From Saprospiraceae bacterium UBA6168 (GTDB taxonomy: Bacteria > Bacteroidota > Bacteroidia > Chitinophagales > Saprospiraceae): DNA of 58,181 nt. The notes under the pieces were generated by a model that saw only the letters and a program-made list of their open reading frames with translations, searched no databases and was not told where the DNA came from. The stretch is taken from assembly GCA_002435785.1 (NCBI GenBank), contig DIUC01000068.1, positions 1 through 58,181 of the forward strand, in the 5' to 3' direction. A program made the position numbers and the translations under genes. Positions 8,901 to 16,585 of the stretch are shown in pieces; position 1 is the first letter of the stretch; each line of letters begins with the position of its first letter.

Positions 8901-11807
8901 TGGCGCTGGTGTCACGGTAAACGTCGCCTGACAGGTAGAAGACGTGGGCGCACAAGCGCTCGTGTAGGTGAACGTCACCGTCGTGGAACCTCCGCAGCGG
9001 GATGGTGCGCCCAGGTTGTTGTTGGTCAAACTACCATTACAGCCGCCGCTGCCGCTGGCCGTGGTCAGCCATGAATTGAAACGGGCATTGATGGTGTCCT
9101 GGGTGAGGCAGGCTGGCTCAGTTCTAATGACTGGGCAGGTCAGTATCACCGTAGGTGGAGCAGTCACGGTAAACGTCGCCTGACAGGTGGTCGTCGTAGG
9201 CGCACAAGCGCTCGTGTAAGTAAACGTCACCGTCGTCGAGCCGCCACAGGCGGATGGTGCGCCCGTGTTGTTGTTGGTCAAACTACCGTTGCATCCGCCG
9301 CTGGCACTGGCCGTGGCCAGCCATGTATTGAAACGGGCATTGATGGTATCCTGAGTTAGGCAGGCTGCCAAAGTTATGCTTCCCGGGCAGGTAAGCACCA
9401 CAGGAGGCGCTGCTGGCACGGAGAACGTTGCTTGACAGGTCGTCGTAAATGGTTCACAGGTACTGGTATAGGTGAAGGTCACCGTCGTGAAGCCGCCACA
9501 GGCAGATGGAGCGCCAGTGTTGTTGTTCGTTAAAACGCCTTCACAGCCGCCGCTGGCAGTGGCCGTGGCCAACCAATCACTGAACTGTTGGTTAACAACA
9601 GCTTGTGTCAGGCAGGCAGCGGTGGTGGTATTGGTCGGGCAGGTCAGCACCACAGGCGGTATTGTTGAAACCGTGAAAGTGGCCTGACAGGTCTGCGTCG
9701 AGAACGGGCAGGCCCCATTCCATGGCGTTGATGGCGGGGATTGGGCATAGGTAAAGGTCACCGTCGTTGAGCCTCCCGTGGCAGGTGGTGCCCCGCCCTG
9801 TGCCACGCTGTTGTTGGTAAAAACGCCATTGCAACCACCGCTGCCGCTGGCCGTTGCCAGCCAGGTGGCAAAGGCAGCATTTACCTGTGCTTGAGTTTGC
9901 CCAGCTGGTGTGGTCGTGTTCACCGGGCAGGTAAGCACGACAGGTGCTGGCGGCGGTATGGTAAAAGTGGACGTGCAGTTCAGCGGTGCTGCGCAACTGG
10001 AAGTATAGGTAAGGTTCAAGGTCTTGGTGCCACCGCAGCTGCTGGGTGGTTGGCCGTTGAAGCCGTTAAAGCTTATGGAACCATTGCAGCCGCCGCTGAA
10101 GCTGCTGGTAAAAACCCAGTTTTGCAAGGCGATGCTGTCCTGGGCACGTGTCTGGCAAACCGGCCTAATGAGGTCGATAGGGCAGGTAAGCTGTGGGGGC
10201 GGTGCTGCCGTCACGGTGAAAATGGCTTGGCATGTGGTCATCAACGGCGCACAGGTGCTGGTGTACGTAAAGGTCACCGTCGTGCTGCCGCCGCAGAAGG
10301 AGGGCGCCCCGCCCTGTGCCACGCTGTTGTTGGTCAAAACGCCTTCACAGCCGCCGCTGGCAGTGGCCGTGGCCAACCAATTGGCAAACTGCTCATTGAC
10401 CGCTGCCTGGGTCTGACAAGCAGCCACGGTCGTGTTTGTTGGGCATGTCAGTTCCACGGTTGATGGGCAGGTGATATTCAATGTGTAATTGCCAACAGCA
10501 CCATCAAAACCATGTACCCTGATGTAGTAAGTAACTCCCAGGGTAGAACTCCACGTAATTTGCGACTGCAAGCCACAGAAGTCATCATTGCCGTCTATGC
10601 AGCTTTGGTCGCCGCATGGACCCGTATAAATGTCAATTCTAGTGTCAAAGTCGGAGGCGCAAAGGCTGGCCGTGATGTCACCACCTGTGCCAACAATGGT
10701 GTACCAGACATCAGGGCCTGATATACCTTCCGTGCAACCCATGCCTGGCCCATCAATCGTTGCATTGACGGTGCTACCAGTAGCGGTTCCGCCACAGGCG
10801 ATGGGAGTGGCATTGGCGCATAGGTCGTTGGCTGGGGCCACAGGCCCGGAGCAGGAACTCACAGCCGGGCCAGTGCCGGGCAGCGAACAATTGACGTTTT
10901 GGCCGGTACCGATATGACCTGTAAAATCAACGGGCGAACCGTCGGCTCGGAATCTCACGGCGGAAAAGGTATAAGTCAAGTTGGTACCGACTTGTGCAAG
11001 GTGCGACCGCCGAAAAACCAGGTCGCCGCCCTGTAGCACAAGGCTGTCGCCATTGGTGGAATTCGAATAAAGCACACCAACATTTACCGTGAAATAATCG
11101 TCGGCTGGGTCAGCTGGCGTACCGTTGTCGTTGCAAGCGCTGGGGGTGCCGAAACTGTAGCTGGTGACCTCGCAGGGAGGGAGGGCGACCACGGTGCCAG
11201 CGATGATTAGGTCGTCATTGGTCGGTACCACAGAAGTCCCGATACGCATAGTGCCACCACTTCCGGGGCTGCTTCCTGAATTTGCAGCTCCTCCATAGCC
11301 ATAAAAGCGAAAGGTAACTGTACCGCTTAGGCCATTCAAACTGGTTGAAATAGTATTTAGTACGGAGGCGGTTGTAATGGGAACGGTACCCAAGTCTGAA
11401 GCAAACCCATCCACACTGCTCCGCAAAGTACCCGTATTAGGACCTGTGTTGGAACTTCTGACCACCAGTCCAATGCTGGTCACCGAAGCGGCGAAACCAG
11501 CATCAATTGGCAGTGTGAATTCATAATAATCGTTGTTGGCGATTGCGTCTGCCAGTGTAGTTGGAGTAGAACTGCTGAACCAGCCACTTGAGCTGATACT
11601 CCCACCTGCAGCAGAGGCCGTTAGACCTACGCCACGATTCAATATCCCCGCAGAAACGCCGGGGGCAGCCGTTGTTGCAGTATTACTGGATTGATTACCA
11701 GGTTGTGAACTTAGCTCCCAAGCTTCAATCTGAGTCTGGGCGAGCATGGGCAAGCACAGCAACAGAAGAAAAGAAAGCAATTTCTGGATTTGAAAATGTC
11801 CAATCAT
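5901..11807 (-). CDS. Giant modular T9SS-secreted surface protein
   Basis: Start taken at 11807 (MIGHFQIQKLLSFLLLLC...LAQTQ, a good signal peptide); an in-frame extension to 11921 would add 38 residues before it. The protein has 1968 residues. Order: N-terminal beta domain (about 30-220); a pre-peptidase-like domain with NDLCANATPI and DVWYTIVG (about 330-450); nine ~83-residue modules with LTCP/LNCP, TQ, W and SGGC (about 450-1240); four HYR-like repeats with VPANG...VACP...NCG..LTP (about 1240-1560); a unique Cys-rich region; and a T9SS type A sorting domain at the C-terminus (LAPNPAGSEVTLKL ... GLYIVSVRAGGE). It is paralogous to the gene at 1-4569. Function is probably adhesion or matrix building at the cell surface (inferred). 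A strong terminator follows. Confidence 0.93.
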   Translation of the reverse strand: MIGHFQIQKLLSFLLLLCLPMLAQTQIEAWELSSQPGNQSSNTATTAAPGVSAGILNRGVGLTASAAGGSISSSGWFSSSTPTTLADAIANNDYYEFTLPIDAGFAASVTSIGLVVRSSNTGPNTGTLRSSVDGFASDLGTVPITTASVLNTISTSLNGLSGTVTFRFYGYGGAANSGSSPGSGGTMRIGTSVVPTNDDLIIAGTVVALPPCEVTSYSFGTPSACNDNGTPADPADDYFTVNVGVLYSNSTNGDSLVLQGGDLVFRRSHLAQVGTNLTYTFSAVRFRADGSPVDFTGHIGTGQNVNCSLPGTGPAVSSCSGPVAPANDLCANATPIACGGTATGSTVNATIDGPGMGCTEGISGPDVWYTIVGTGGDITASLCASDFDTRIDIYTGPCGDQSCIDGNDDFCGLQSQITWSSTLGVTYYIRVHGFDGAVGNYTLNITCPSTVELTCPTNTTVAACQTQAAVNEQFANWLATATASGGCEGVLTNNSVAQGGAPSFCGGSTTVTFTYTSTCAPLMTTCQAIFTVTAAPPPQLTCPIDLIRPVCQTRAQDSIALQNWVFTSSFSGGCNGSISFNGFNGQPPSSCGGTKTLNLTYTSSCAAPLNCTSTFTIPPPAPVVLTCPVNTTTPAGQTQAQVNAAFATWLATASGSGGCNGVFTNNSVAQGGAPPATGGSTTVTFTYAQSPPSTPWNGACPFSTQTCQATFTVSTIPPVVLTCPTNTTTAACLTQAVVNQQFSDWLATATASGGCEGVLTNNNTGAPSACGGFTTVTFTYTSTCEPFTTTCQATFSVPAAPPVVLTCPGSITLAACLTQDTINARFNTWLATASASGGCNGSLTNNNTGAPSACGGSTTVTFTYTSACAPTTTTCQATFTVTAPPTVILTCPVIRTEPACLTQDTINARFNSWLTTASGSGGCNGSLTNNNLGAPSRCGGSTTVTFTYTSACAPTSSTCQATFTVTPAPTVVLNCPVNKTEPPCLTQDTINARFNTWLATASASGGCNGVLTNNNIGAPSANGGFTTVTFTYTSSCAPTITTCQATFTVSAPPPVVLNCPVPTTTAACQTQAAVNAAFTVWLATANASGGCNGVLTNNNTGAPSACGGSTTVMFTYTTTSTPTTTTCQATFTVPNATQAILTCPVPTTVSACLTQAQLNTAYANWLASASATGGCGGGTVTNNAPAAPLICNPNSNTITVTFTYAGGTCQTAPITCTSTFTVPAYPTFTVPANGANTVACPSQITQPTPPAVVDGCGKALTPTGPTIVNNPNPIICEGTRTYTWTYTDCAGLVRTWSHVVTVERQPFGVPANGGATVACPDQTDAQPTPPVVTSNCGEVLTPVVTSTAKPGCEGNRNWNFTYTDCEGNTATWTFIYTVEYLEFNVPPSETLTVECPLNAIQPTPPTVKDNCGKTLTPTGPTIDSTNTAGGCEASRRYTWTYQDCEGTTKTWSRRYNFGYTADFFVYPDGEDFVGCLLYAQPPVPPTIYDNCGLEIKVTGPTVTGSNDGCSGVRKFTFVYTNCGGFSHTWSHTYYANDNEPPVGNCPGGSSTNSVNVTNLSCPSDVPCPDTHDFSSKIQELLAAGDIYDVCSGDDLTVELDSWTALWDCADPDGDGQYTFGRTFYFRIADQCGNEMPSLCGVTYSGACLPLETYPQSAWGNEGGEPGSTLPGNDTTDLQVISTLLGQGPLTIGGTARSMTLTNAQCVVNLLPGIGNPTILSNCQQVNCSGCNPAGPIGMKNILAANTIALTLNMRFNVQYNGLTMNAVRNQGLGCIEINPNIKFCVEGAGCKLRIFDSLGNAIEYPYTIGGLLDLANLYLNGGLVLSAAQSSVYAAALNYSITNVNAYWHSSGPTIACDAGAGANTQDDSVAKSLPTGKPSINNAMTFSLAPNPAGSEVTLKLSDMGGEQEVSVEIFNQLGQRVLVRKLGQVASVNERIDLSGIGSGLYIVSVRAGGERFEQKLVIGKD

Positions 11808-12339
11808 TTGTACTATTTTGAATGAAAAAATTTGGTTGAAATGTAATTGATTTGATGTGGTTGGCTTGCAAGCTCCCTCTGTAAGAATTTTGGAGGAACC
11901 CAAAAAATATCTGCAAGGCAAATAAACTCAAATCGGGTTTGTGGAAAAATCGGCACCCATCAGCATTTGCGGGTGCAGCAATGCTGTCGTCCAATTTGTA
12001 CAGTGAGCAAAAGCAGCTTAAACGGAGACCGTCTAACAAAGAAACACGGGAGCTTGCCAACATCGCATTGGGAAAAATCCCAGTTCTTCATTAAACTGTG
12101 GCGAAGGTAAATCAAAAAGGGGGATGTGCTGGCAGGGTGCGAAAAATTAATTTAACAAGCTGTCTGCTGCATGGCAAGTTAACTTCCATTTTACCCTCGC
12201 TACTTCTTGGGTTCATATTTGGGGCAGTGGTTCTCAAAACAAGTTGGCGACATGCGGGAAGTGCGTTTGCCAAAAATTAAACAGCTTGGGGGGAACTGTA
12301 AGCGCACCCATTTGTTACCATGCACGTATTTTTGCGGGA
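11808..12339. other. Divergent intergenic region between the surface protein and mutS2
   Basis: No gene seen. It must contain the promoter of the minus-strand giant gene and probably that of mutS2, but I found no clean TTG...TAnnTTTG pair on either strand. Extensions of both flanking frames into this region have no family resemblance. Confidence 0.4.
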
Positions 12340-12427
12340 GGTTTAGATGGTTTAGCGGGTTTAGGAGGTTTAGAAACTGTTTTAAACCTCTTAAACCCCC
12401 TAAACCCGCTAAACCCGCTAAACCTAA
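12340..12427. repeat. Convergent 9-bp repeat hairpin just before mutS2
   Basis: Four direct 9-bp units GGTTTAGNN (12340-12375) are followed after 7 bp by five inverted units TAAACCNNN (12383-12427). The arms can form one long imperfect hairpin ending 5 bp before the mutS2 ATG. The repeat also reads as GL-x/NPL-x residues in the upstream extension of the mutS2 frame, which is why that extension is open; I do not think it is translated. Confidence 0.8.
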
Positions 12428-12432
12428 GTTAC

Positions 12433-14829
12433 ATGCGCCTTGAGCCGAAAGACCTCCTCGAAAAGCTGGAGTTCGATAAAATAATCGCCCTGTTGGACAA
12501 AGAATGCCTCGGCGAACTGGGCCGAGAGGCCATCCACCACCTGCCCTTCCTCACCGACGTGGACGAAATCGAGCGGCGGCTGAAAGAAGTATCGGAATAC
12601 AAGCTGTCCCTTTCCAAGAACGACCATTTCCCGCTTGCCAGCTACGAAGACCTCGCCGACGACCTCAAGATGCTCGACATCGAAGGCTATGTGCTGCCAC
12701 AGGAGGGTTTCGTGCGCATCAACGCCGTGCTGGTCATTTTCGGGGGCATCTTCCGGTTCTTTACGCCCGACCGCCAGAAGATTTACCCCAGCCTCTACGA
12801 CATCATCCGCCCCGTCAATTTCGACCCGGCGCTGCACCAGGCCATCGGCAAAGTCTTCGACGAAAACGGCGACGTTCGCCCGGACGCCTCCCCTGCCCTG
12901 CTGACCATCCGCCGTGAAATCGGGAGCAAGCAGCGGGAACTCGACAAGGTCTTCCGCACCCTCATCAACAGCTATCGTAACTCCGGTTGGCTGACCGACA
13001 ACGTGGAATCCATTCGGAACAACCGCCGGGTACTCTCCGTCCCCGTTGAGCACAAGCGTAAAATCCGGGGCATCATCCACGACGAGAGCGCTACGGGGCG
13101 CACGGCCTTCATCGAGCCGGAACCCGTCATTGAAATCAACAACGACATCTTCGACCTGGAGCAGGAGGAAAAGCGGGAAATCTGGCGCATCCTCAAGGAA
13201 CTGAGCGACACGCTGCGGCCCTATACGCCCGTCATGCGCTCCTATTTGACATTGATTGTGCAATACGATGTCATCATGACCAAAGCAAGGCTGGCCTACC
13301 AGATGAACGCCGAAATGCCAAAGCTGACGCAAAACCCGTCGTTCGGCACGGAGATGGGCAAGCACCCGCTGCTTTATTTGAAGAACAAAAAAATCGGGCG
13401 GGAAACCGTGCCGTTTGATTTAAAACTGCACGGCGAGAACCGCATCATCGTCCTCTCTGGCCCGAATGCCGGGGGCAAATCCATCCTGATGAAATCGGTG
13501 GGCTTGCAGCAACTGATGATGCAGAGCGGGATGCTGGTGCCAATGGACGAAATCAGCGAGATGGGCATTTTCGAGAACATCTTCGCTGACATCGGCGACT
13601 CGCAATCGCTGGAAGACGACCTTTCGACCTACTCCAGCCGATTGGTTTATATGCGCAATTTTCTGGAGCACGCCGATGGCAAAACCCTCGTGCTCATTGA
13701 CGAATTTGGCTCCGGCACCGACCCGAAGATGGGGGGCGCCATTGCGGAAGCGATACTAAAAGAACTCAACGAGCGCAAATGCTTTGGCGTCATCACGACG
13801 CACTATTCCAACCTGAAAATGTTCGCCTTCAAGACGCCGGGCATCCTCAACGGCTCCATGCTCTTCGACCAAGCGCACCTCGCCCCGACCTATATGTTCA
13901 AGGCGGGGCGACCCGGTAGCAGCTATGCCTTCGAGATTGCGCAGAAAAGCGGCCTGAGCAAACAGGTGCTCGCCTACGCCCGGCAGCGTACCGGAAAAAA
14001 CGAGACGGCTGTTGACGACCTTTTGATTGATTTGCAACGGGAGAAAAAGGAAGTGGAGGACAAACTACTGGACTTGACGACCACACAGAACAAGCTGGAT
14101 AAGCTGATGAAGAGCTACGACGAGCTGCACCGTGACCTCGAATACCGCCGCAAGAAATTCCAATTAGAAGCCAAGGAAAAGAACCTGCAAGCGGTGACCC
14201 GTGACACCCGTGAGATGGAAAAACTCGTGCGGGAAATACGGGAGCAGCAAAACCTCGAAATGGCCAAAGTGATGGCCGAAAAGGTGCGGCAAGAAAGGGA
14301 GGAAGCCGAGAAGGCGGTCATCACCTTGGAGGAGCAGATATACAAGGAAGCGCCCGTTTCGCAGTTCAAAAAAGCGAAAGCGGGCGAGATACAGCCGGGC
14401 GACCTCGTGCGCATGAAAAGCGGCGGCTCCAGCGGCACGGTGGAGAGCATTGACAAGACCAAGGCCATCGTGCAAATGGGGCCGATGCGCCTCACCGTCA
14501 AGTTGCGTGACCTCGAACATGCCCGTGAGGAACTGAACGTGCAGAAGCAAAAAAGCATCAGCGTGGATACCCTGAACCAGTTCAACTCCTTCGAGAACAA
14601 GCTCGACATCCGGGGACTGACGCCGGACGAGGCCCTGCGCCGGGTGGAGGAGTTCATGGACCGGGCATTGATGACCAGCGCCAGCAACCTTCGCATCGTG
14701 CATGGCCGTGGAACGGGCGTGCTCCGCAATACGGTGAAGAACAAAATCCGGGAGTACCGGGAGGTGAAGCAGGCGTACCATCCGGCGAGCGATGAGGGCG
14801 GGGATGGGGTGACGGTGGTGGAGCTGTGA
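12433..14829 (+). CDS. mutS2: Endonuclease MutS2
   Basis: A 798-residue protein of normal MutS2 length. Start at 12433 (MRLEPKDLLEKLEFDKI); the open frame upstream of it is repeat-derived. There is no mismatch-recognition domain I. Residues about 1-320 form the core/clamp region. The ABC-type ATPase has Walker A GPNAGGKS (343-350) and Walker B LVLIDEFGSGTDP (D423, E424). A long charged coiled coil spans about 510-640. A C-terminal Smr nuclease domain has LDIRG (724-728) and HGRGTG (757-762). In characterised members MutS2 binds branched DNA or collided ribosomes, suppresses recombination and nicks through the Smr domain; which role applies here is not shown by sequence. It appears monocistronic. 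Confidence 0.96.
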   Translation: MRLEPKDLLEKLEFDKIIALLDKECLGELGREAIHHLPFLTDVDEIERRLKEVSEYKLSLSKNDHFPLASYEDLADDLKMLDIEGYVLPQEGFVRINAVLVIFGGIFRFFTPDRQKIYPSLYDIIRPVNFDPALHQAIGKVFDENGDVRPDASPALLTIRREIGSKQRELDKVFRTLINSYRNSGWLTDNVESIRNNRRVLSVPVEHKRKIRGIIHDESATGRTAFIEPEPVIEINNDIFDLEQEEKREIWRILKELSDTLRPYTPVMRSYLTLIVQYDVIMTKARLAYQMNAEMPKLTQNPSFGTEMGKHPLLYLKNKKIGRETVPFDLKLHGENRIIVLSGPNAGGKSILMKSVGLQQLMMQSGMLVPMDEISEMGIFENIFADIGDSQSLEDDLSTYSSRLVYMRNFLEHADGKTLVLIDEFGSGTDPKMGGAIAEAILKELNERKCFGVITTHYSNLKMFAFKTPGILNGSMLFDQAHLAPTYMFKAGRPGSSYAFEIAQKSGLSKQVLAYARQRTGKNETAVDDLLIDLQREKKEVEDKLLDLTTTQNKLDKLMKSYDELHRDLEYRRKKFQLEAKEKNLQAVTRDTREMEKLVREIREQQNLEMAKVMAEKVRQEREEAEKAVITLEEQIYKEAPVSQFKKAKAGEIQPGDLVRMKSGGSSGTVESIDKTKAIVQMGPMRLTVKLRDLEHAREELNVQKQKSISVDTLNQFNSFENKLDIRGLTPDEALRRVEEFMDRALMTSASNLRIVHGRGTGVLRNTVKNKIREYREVKQAYHPASDEGGDGVTVVEL

Positions 14830-14890
14830 GGGGAGTTTGAGGATTTGAGGATGCGAGGATTTGAGAGGGGTGCCTGTAGCTTTCCTAAAG

Positions 14891-14924
14891 TTGTTTCATT
14901 TTTGGTCTGGATTCATTAGCTTTG
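14891..14924 (+). promoter_or_regulatory. Bacteroidota-type promoter for xisH-xisI
   Basis: TTG at 14891-14893 and TAGCTTTG at 14917-14924, spacer 23, match the sigma-ABfr consensus TTTG/TAnnTTTG. The ATG at 14964 lies about 33 nt past the expected transcription start, which supports that start over the in-frame TTG at 14922 inside the -7 element. Confidence 0.65.
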
Positions 14925-14963
14925 CTTACCATTAGAGTAGAATTTCAATCAACCCTACTGCTT

Positions 14964-15380
14964 ATGTCAAAAAAGGACAAACATCACGAACAGGTTCGCA
15001 TTGCACTCGAAAAAGACGGGTGGATAATCACGAACGACCCACTAGTAATACCAGTGGGCATCAGAAAAGTAAATGTGGATTTAGGGGCAGAACGATTGTT
15101 GGCCGCTGAAAAGGGAAAGGAAAAAATTGCCGTTGAAATCAAGACATTCACGAGGACGTCCATGATTTACGACTTTTACGGTGCCCTTGGGCAGTTCAGG
15201 TTTTATTTGAGGGCTTTGGCAAAAACAGAACCTGACCGAATACTGTTCCTTGCTGTATCCAAAGACGTTTATGATGAATTTTTTGACGAGGCATTCATTC
15301 GTGAGGTTGTAGAGTTGGAAAACATGAAAATGCTGGTTTACAGCATCATCCAAGAAAAAATCGAAAAATGGATAAAGTAG
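14964..15380 (+). CDS. xisH: XisH family protein
   Basis: 138 residues (MSKKDKHHEQVRIALEKDGW), the usual length of XisH. The family was first described as a factor controlling excision of the cyanobacterial fdxN element and belongs to the PD-(D/E)xK nuclease-like superfamily. The candidate catalytic residues are D39 (NVDLG) and E58-x-K60 (AVEIK). It overlaps the next gene, xisI, by 13 bp, the usual pairing. No fdxN-type excision element or recombinase is visible nearby, so a role other than element excision, for example a nuclease/partner module, is plausible but unproven. It stands between mutS2 and other accessory genes. Confidence 0.9.
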   Translation: MSKKDKHHEQVRIALEKDGWIITNDPLVIPVGIRKVNVDLGAERLLAAEKGKEKIAVEIKTFTRTSMIYDFYGALGQFRFYLRALAKTEPDRILFLAVSKDVYDEFFDEAFIREVVELENMKMLVYSIIQEKIEKWIK

Positions 15381-15715
15381 CCAAATACAAAGCAATTGCC
15401 CGGCAAATAGCAGAAGAAGTGGGCAAACTCGGCCAAACCGCCAACGACAAAGTGGCCACCCAACTCATCACGGACGACGAACACGGCCATTACCTCCTCT
15501 ACTTCAATGGCTGGCGAGACGAAGAAAGCCGAACCTACGGCTGCTTCCTACACATAGACGTGAACCCCGACGGAAAAGTCTGGCTGCAAAACGACGGCAC
15601 CGACCTTGAGATAGCCAAGATGCTCGTGGAAAAAGGTGTTTCAAAGAAAGATGTGGTGCTTGGGTTTTATGCGCCTTATCGGAGAGAATTAGCATCAGAT
15701 TGGGCGGAGGCGTGA
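15368..15715 (+). CDS. xisI: XisI family protein
   Basis: 115 residues, full length for XisI. Diagnostic stretches are MDKVAKYKAIARQIAEEV, the central Y..LYFNGW, GCFLHIDV..DGKVWLQNDGTD and the C-terminal VLGFYAPYRRE. The start overlaps the end of xisH by 13 bp, so the two are very likely co-translated. XisI accompanies XisH in nearly all genomes where XisH is found and may act as its regulator or partner; the biochemical activity is unknown. The next gene has its own promoter starting within 1 bp of the xisI stop. Confidence 0.9.
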   Translation: MDKVAKYKAIARQIAEEVGKLGQTANDKVATQLITDDEHGHYLLYFNGWRDEESRTYGCFLHIDVNPDGKVWLQNDGTDLEIAKMLVEKGVSKKDVVLGFYAPYRRELASDWAEA

Positions 15716-15746
15716 TTTGACTTGACCTTGATTTTCACTAAATTTG
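15716..15746 (+). promoter_or_regulatory. Consensus Bacteroidota promoter for the DUF433 gene
   Basis: TTTG at 15716-15719, 19-bp spacer, TAAATTTG at 15739-15746: a full match to TTTG-N19-TAnnTTTG. The ATG at 15802 is about 49 nt beyond the expected start site. Confidence 0.7.
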
Positions 15747-15801
15747 CCTAAAAAAGAACCACAGGACCGTACTTGTTAAAGCCGAAGCCTTGCTACCTGA
15801 A

Positions 15802-16095
15802 ATGACCGGTGCCGAGAAGGCGCAACTGCTGCAATGGGTGACCAGTGAACTAAGCGGAATCTACCCCGGCATAGAGCAAACACCTGACGTTTGTGGAGGC
15901 GACGCCTGTATTTCCCGCACCCGTATCCCGGTTTGGTCCTTGGTCAATTCAAAAAAACTGGGACTTACTGACGCACAACTATTCGAATCTTATCCTACCC
16001 TAACGCAGGACGACCTGTGCAATGCTTGGAACTACTACCGAGGCAATGGCCCGGAAATTGAAGCGCAAATCTTTGAAAATTCTTCACCTTCCTGA
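15802..16095 (+). CDS. DUF433 family protein (orphan antitoxin-like)
   Basis: 97 residues from the ATG at 15802; an in-frame TTG at 15790 is less likely. The core DVCGGDACISRTRIPVW...LGLTDAQLFESYPTLTQDDL.NAW.YY is the DUF433 signature (VapB45-like winged helix fold). DUF433 proteins usually precede a DUF5615 PIN-like toxin. Here nothing of that kind follows: the next 490 bp hold inverted repeats and no toxin remnant I can recognise. It has a consensus promoter of its own. A solitary antitoxin-like DNA-binding protein is the best description. Confidence 0.85.
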   Translation: MTGAEKAQLLQWVTSELSGIYPGIEQTPDVCGGDACISRTRIPVWSLVNSKKLGLTDAQLFESYPTLTQDDLCNAWNYYRGNGPEIEAQIFENSSPS

Positions 16096-16144
16096 ATTTT
16101 ATCACTTTTCACCTTGCGGGTATTGCCGGGATGAAAAACGCAAT

Positions 16145-16225
16145 GACGCAATGACGCAAGGGCGCAGAGACGCAAAGCATTGTTTGTCTTCACTTTGCGC
16201 CCTTGCGGCTTTGCGCCTTGGCGTC
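16145..16225. repeat. Imperfect inverted repeat of gacgcaa/ttgcgtc type
   Basis: Arms 16145-16177 and 16193-16225 (33 bp each, imperfect) contain gacgcaagggcgcagagac and its inverse. It lies 50 bp after the DUF433 stop and may act as its transcription terminator; this GCGTC/TTGCG hairpin type is a common intergenic element. Confidence 0.6.
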
Positions 16226-16494
16226 AACAACCCCTTCACTTTCCTTTTTTTTATCATTTCTCCCTTGCAGGTATTGGTAGGATTGGAAAACGCTAGCTAC
16301 ATTAGCGGCTGAAAGCAACACACACGGTACGGCGGGAGGGAGCGCCGGGGAAATAGAAAGACATACTTTGAGAGAACACAAGAAACAATGGCCTGAAAGC
16401 GGGCTTTTGCACGTTTTGAAAAGCGACAATTTTACAAGACATGGAACGGGGCAAACCCAAGGTTTTGTTGTGTTCTTTGGAGCGCACAGGATGG

Positions 16495-16554
16495 GGATTG
16501 ACGCATTGCGTGTTTTGGATTGTCGACAATCCAAAACACGCAATGCGTCAATCC
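16495..16554. repeat. Perfect 60-bp palindrome
   Basis: Thirty bases either side of the centre (between 16524 and 16525, in GTCGAC) are exact reverse complements with no spacer. It lies 31 bp before the ATG of the EAD11-like gene. Long spacerless palindromes are unstable in vivo, so this is either a very recent or protected structure or an assembly fold-back. Confidence 0.9.
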
Positions 16555-16585
16555 AATGTTGTGTGTAACAAAAAAAAAGACAATA

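Noticed and set aside
12244..12432. N-terminal extension of MutS2
   Set aside because: The extra residues come from the 9-bp repeat hairpin and unrelated leader sequence; MutS2 proteins begin near MRLEPKDLLEKLEF-type sequence.
12424..13365. 313-codon minus-strand open frame over mutS2
   Set aside because: Antisense to a well-conserved mutS2 reading frame and without any recognisable domain.
16302..16529. Minus-strand ORF next to the palindrome
   Set aside because: No resemblance to any family; it is open only because of the palindrome and flanking low-complexity sequence.
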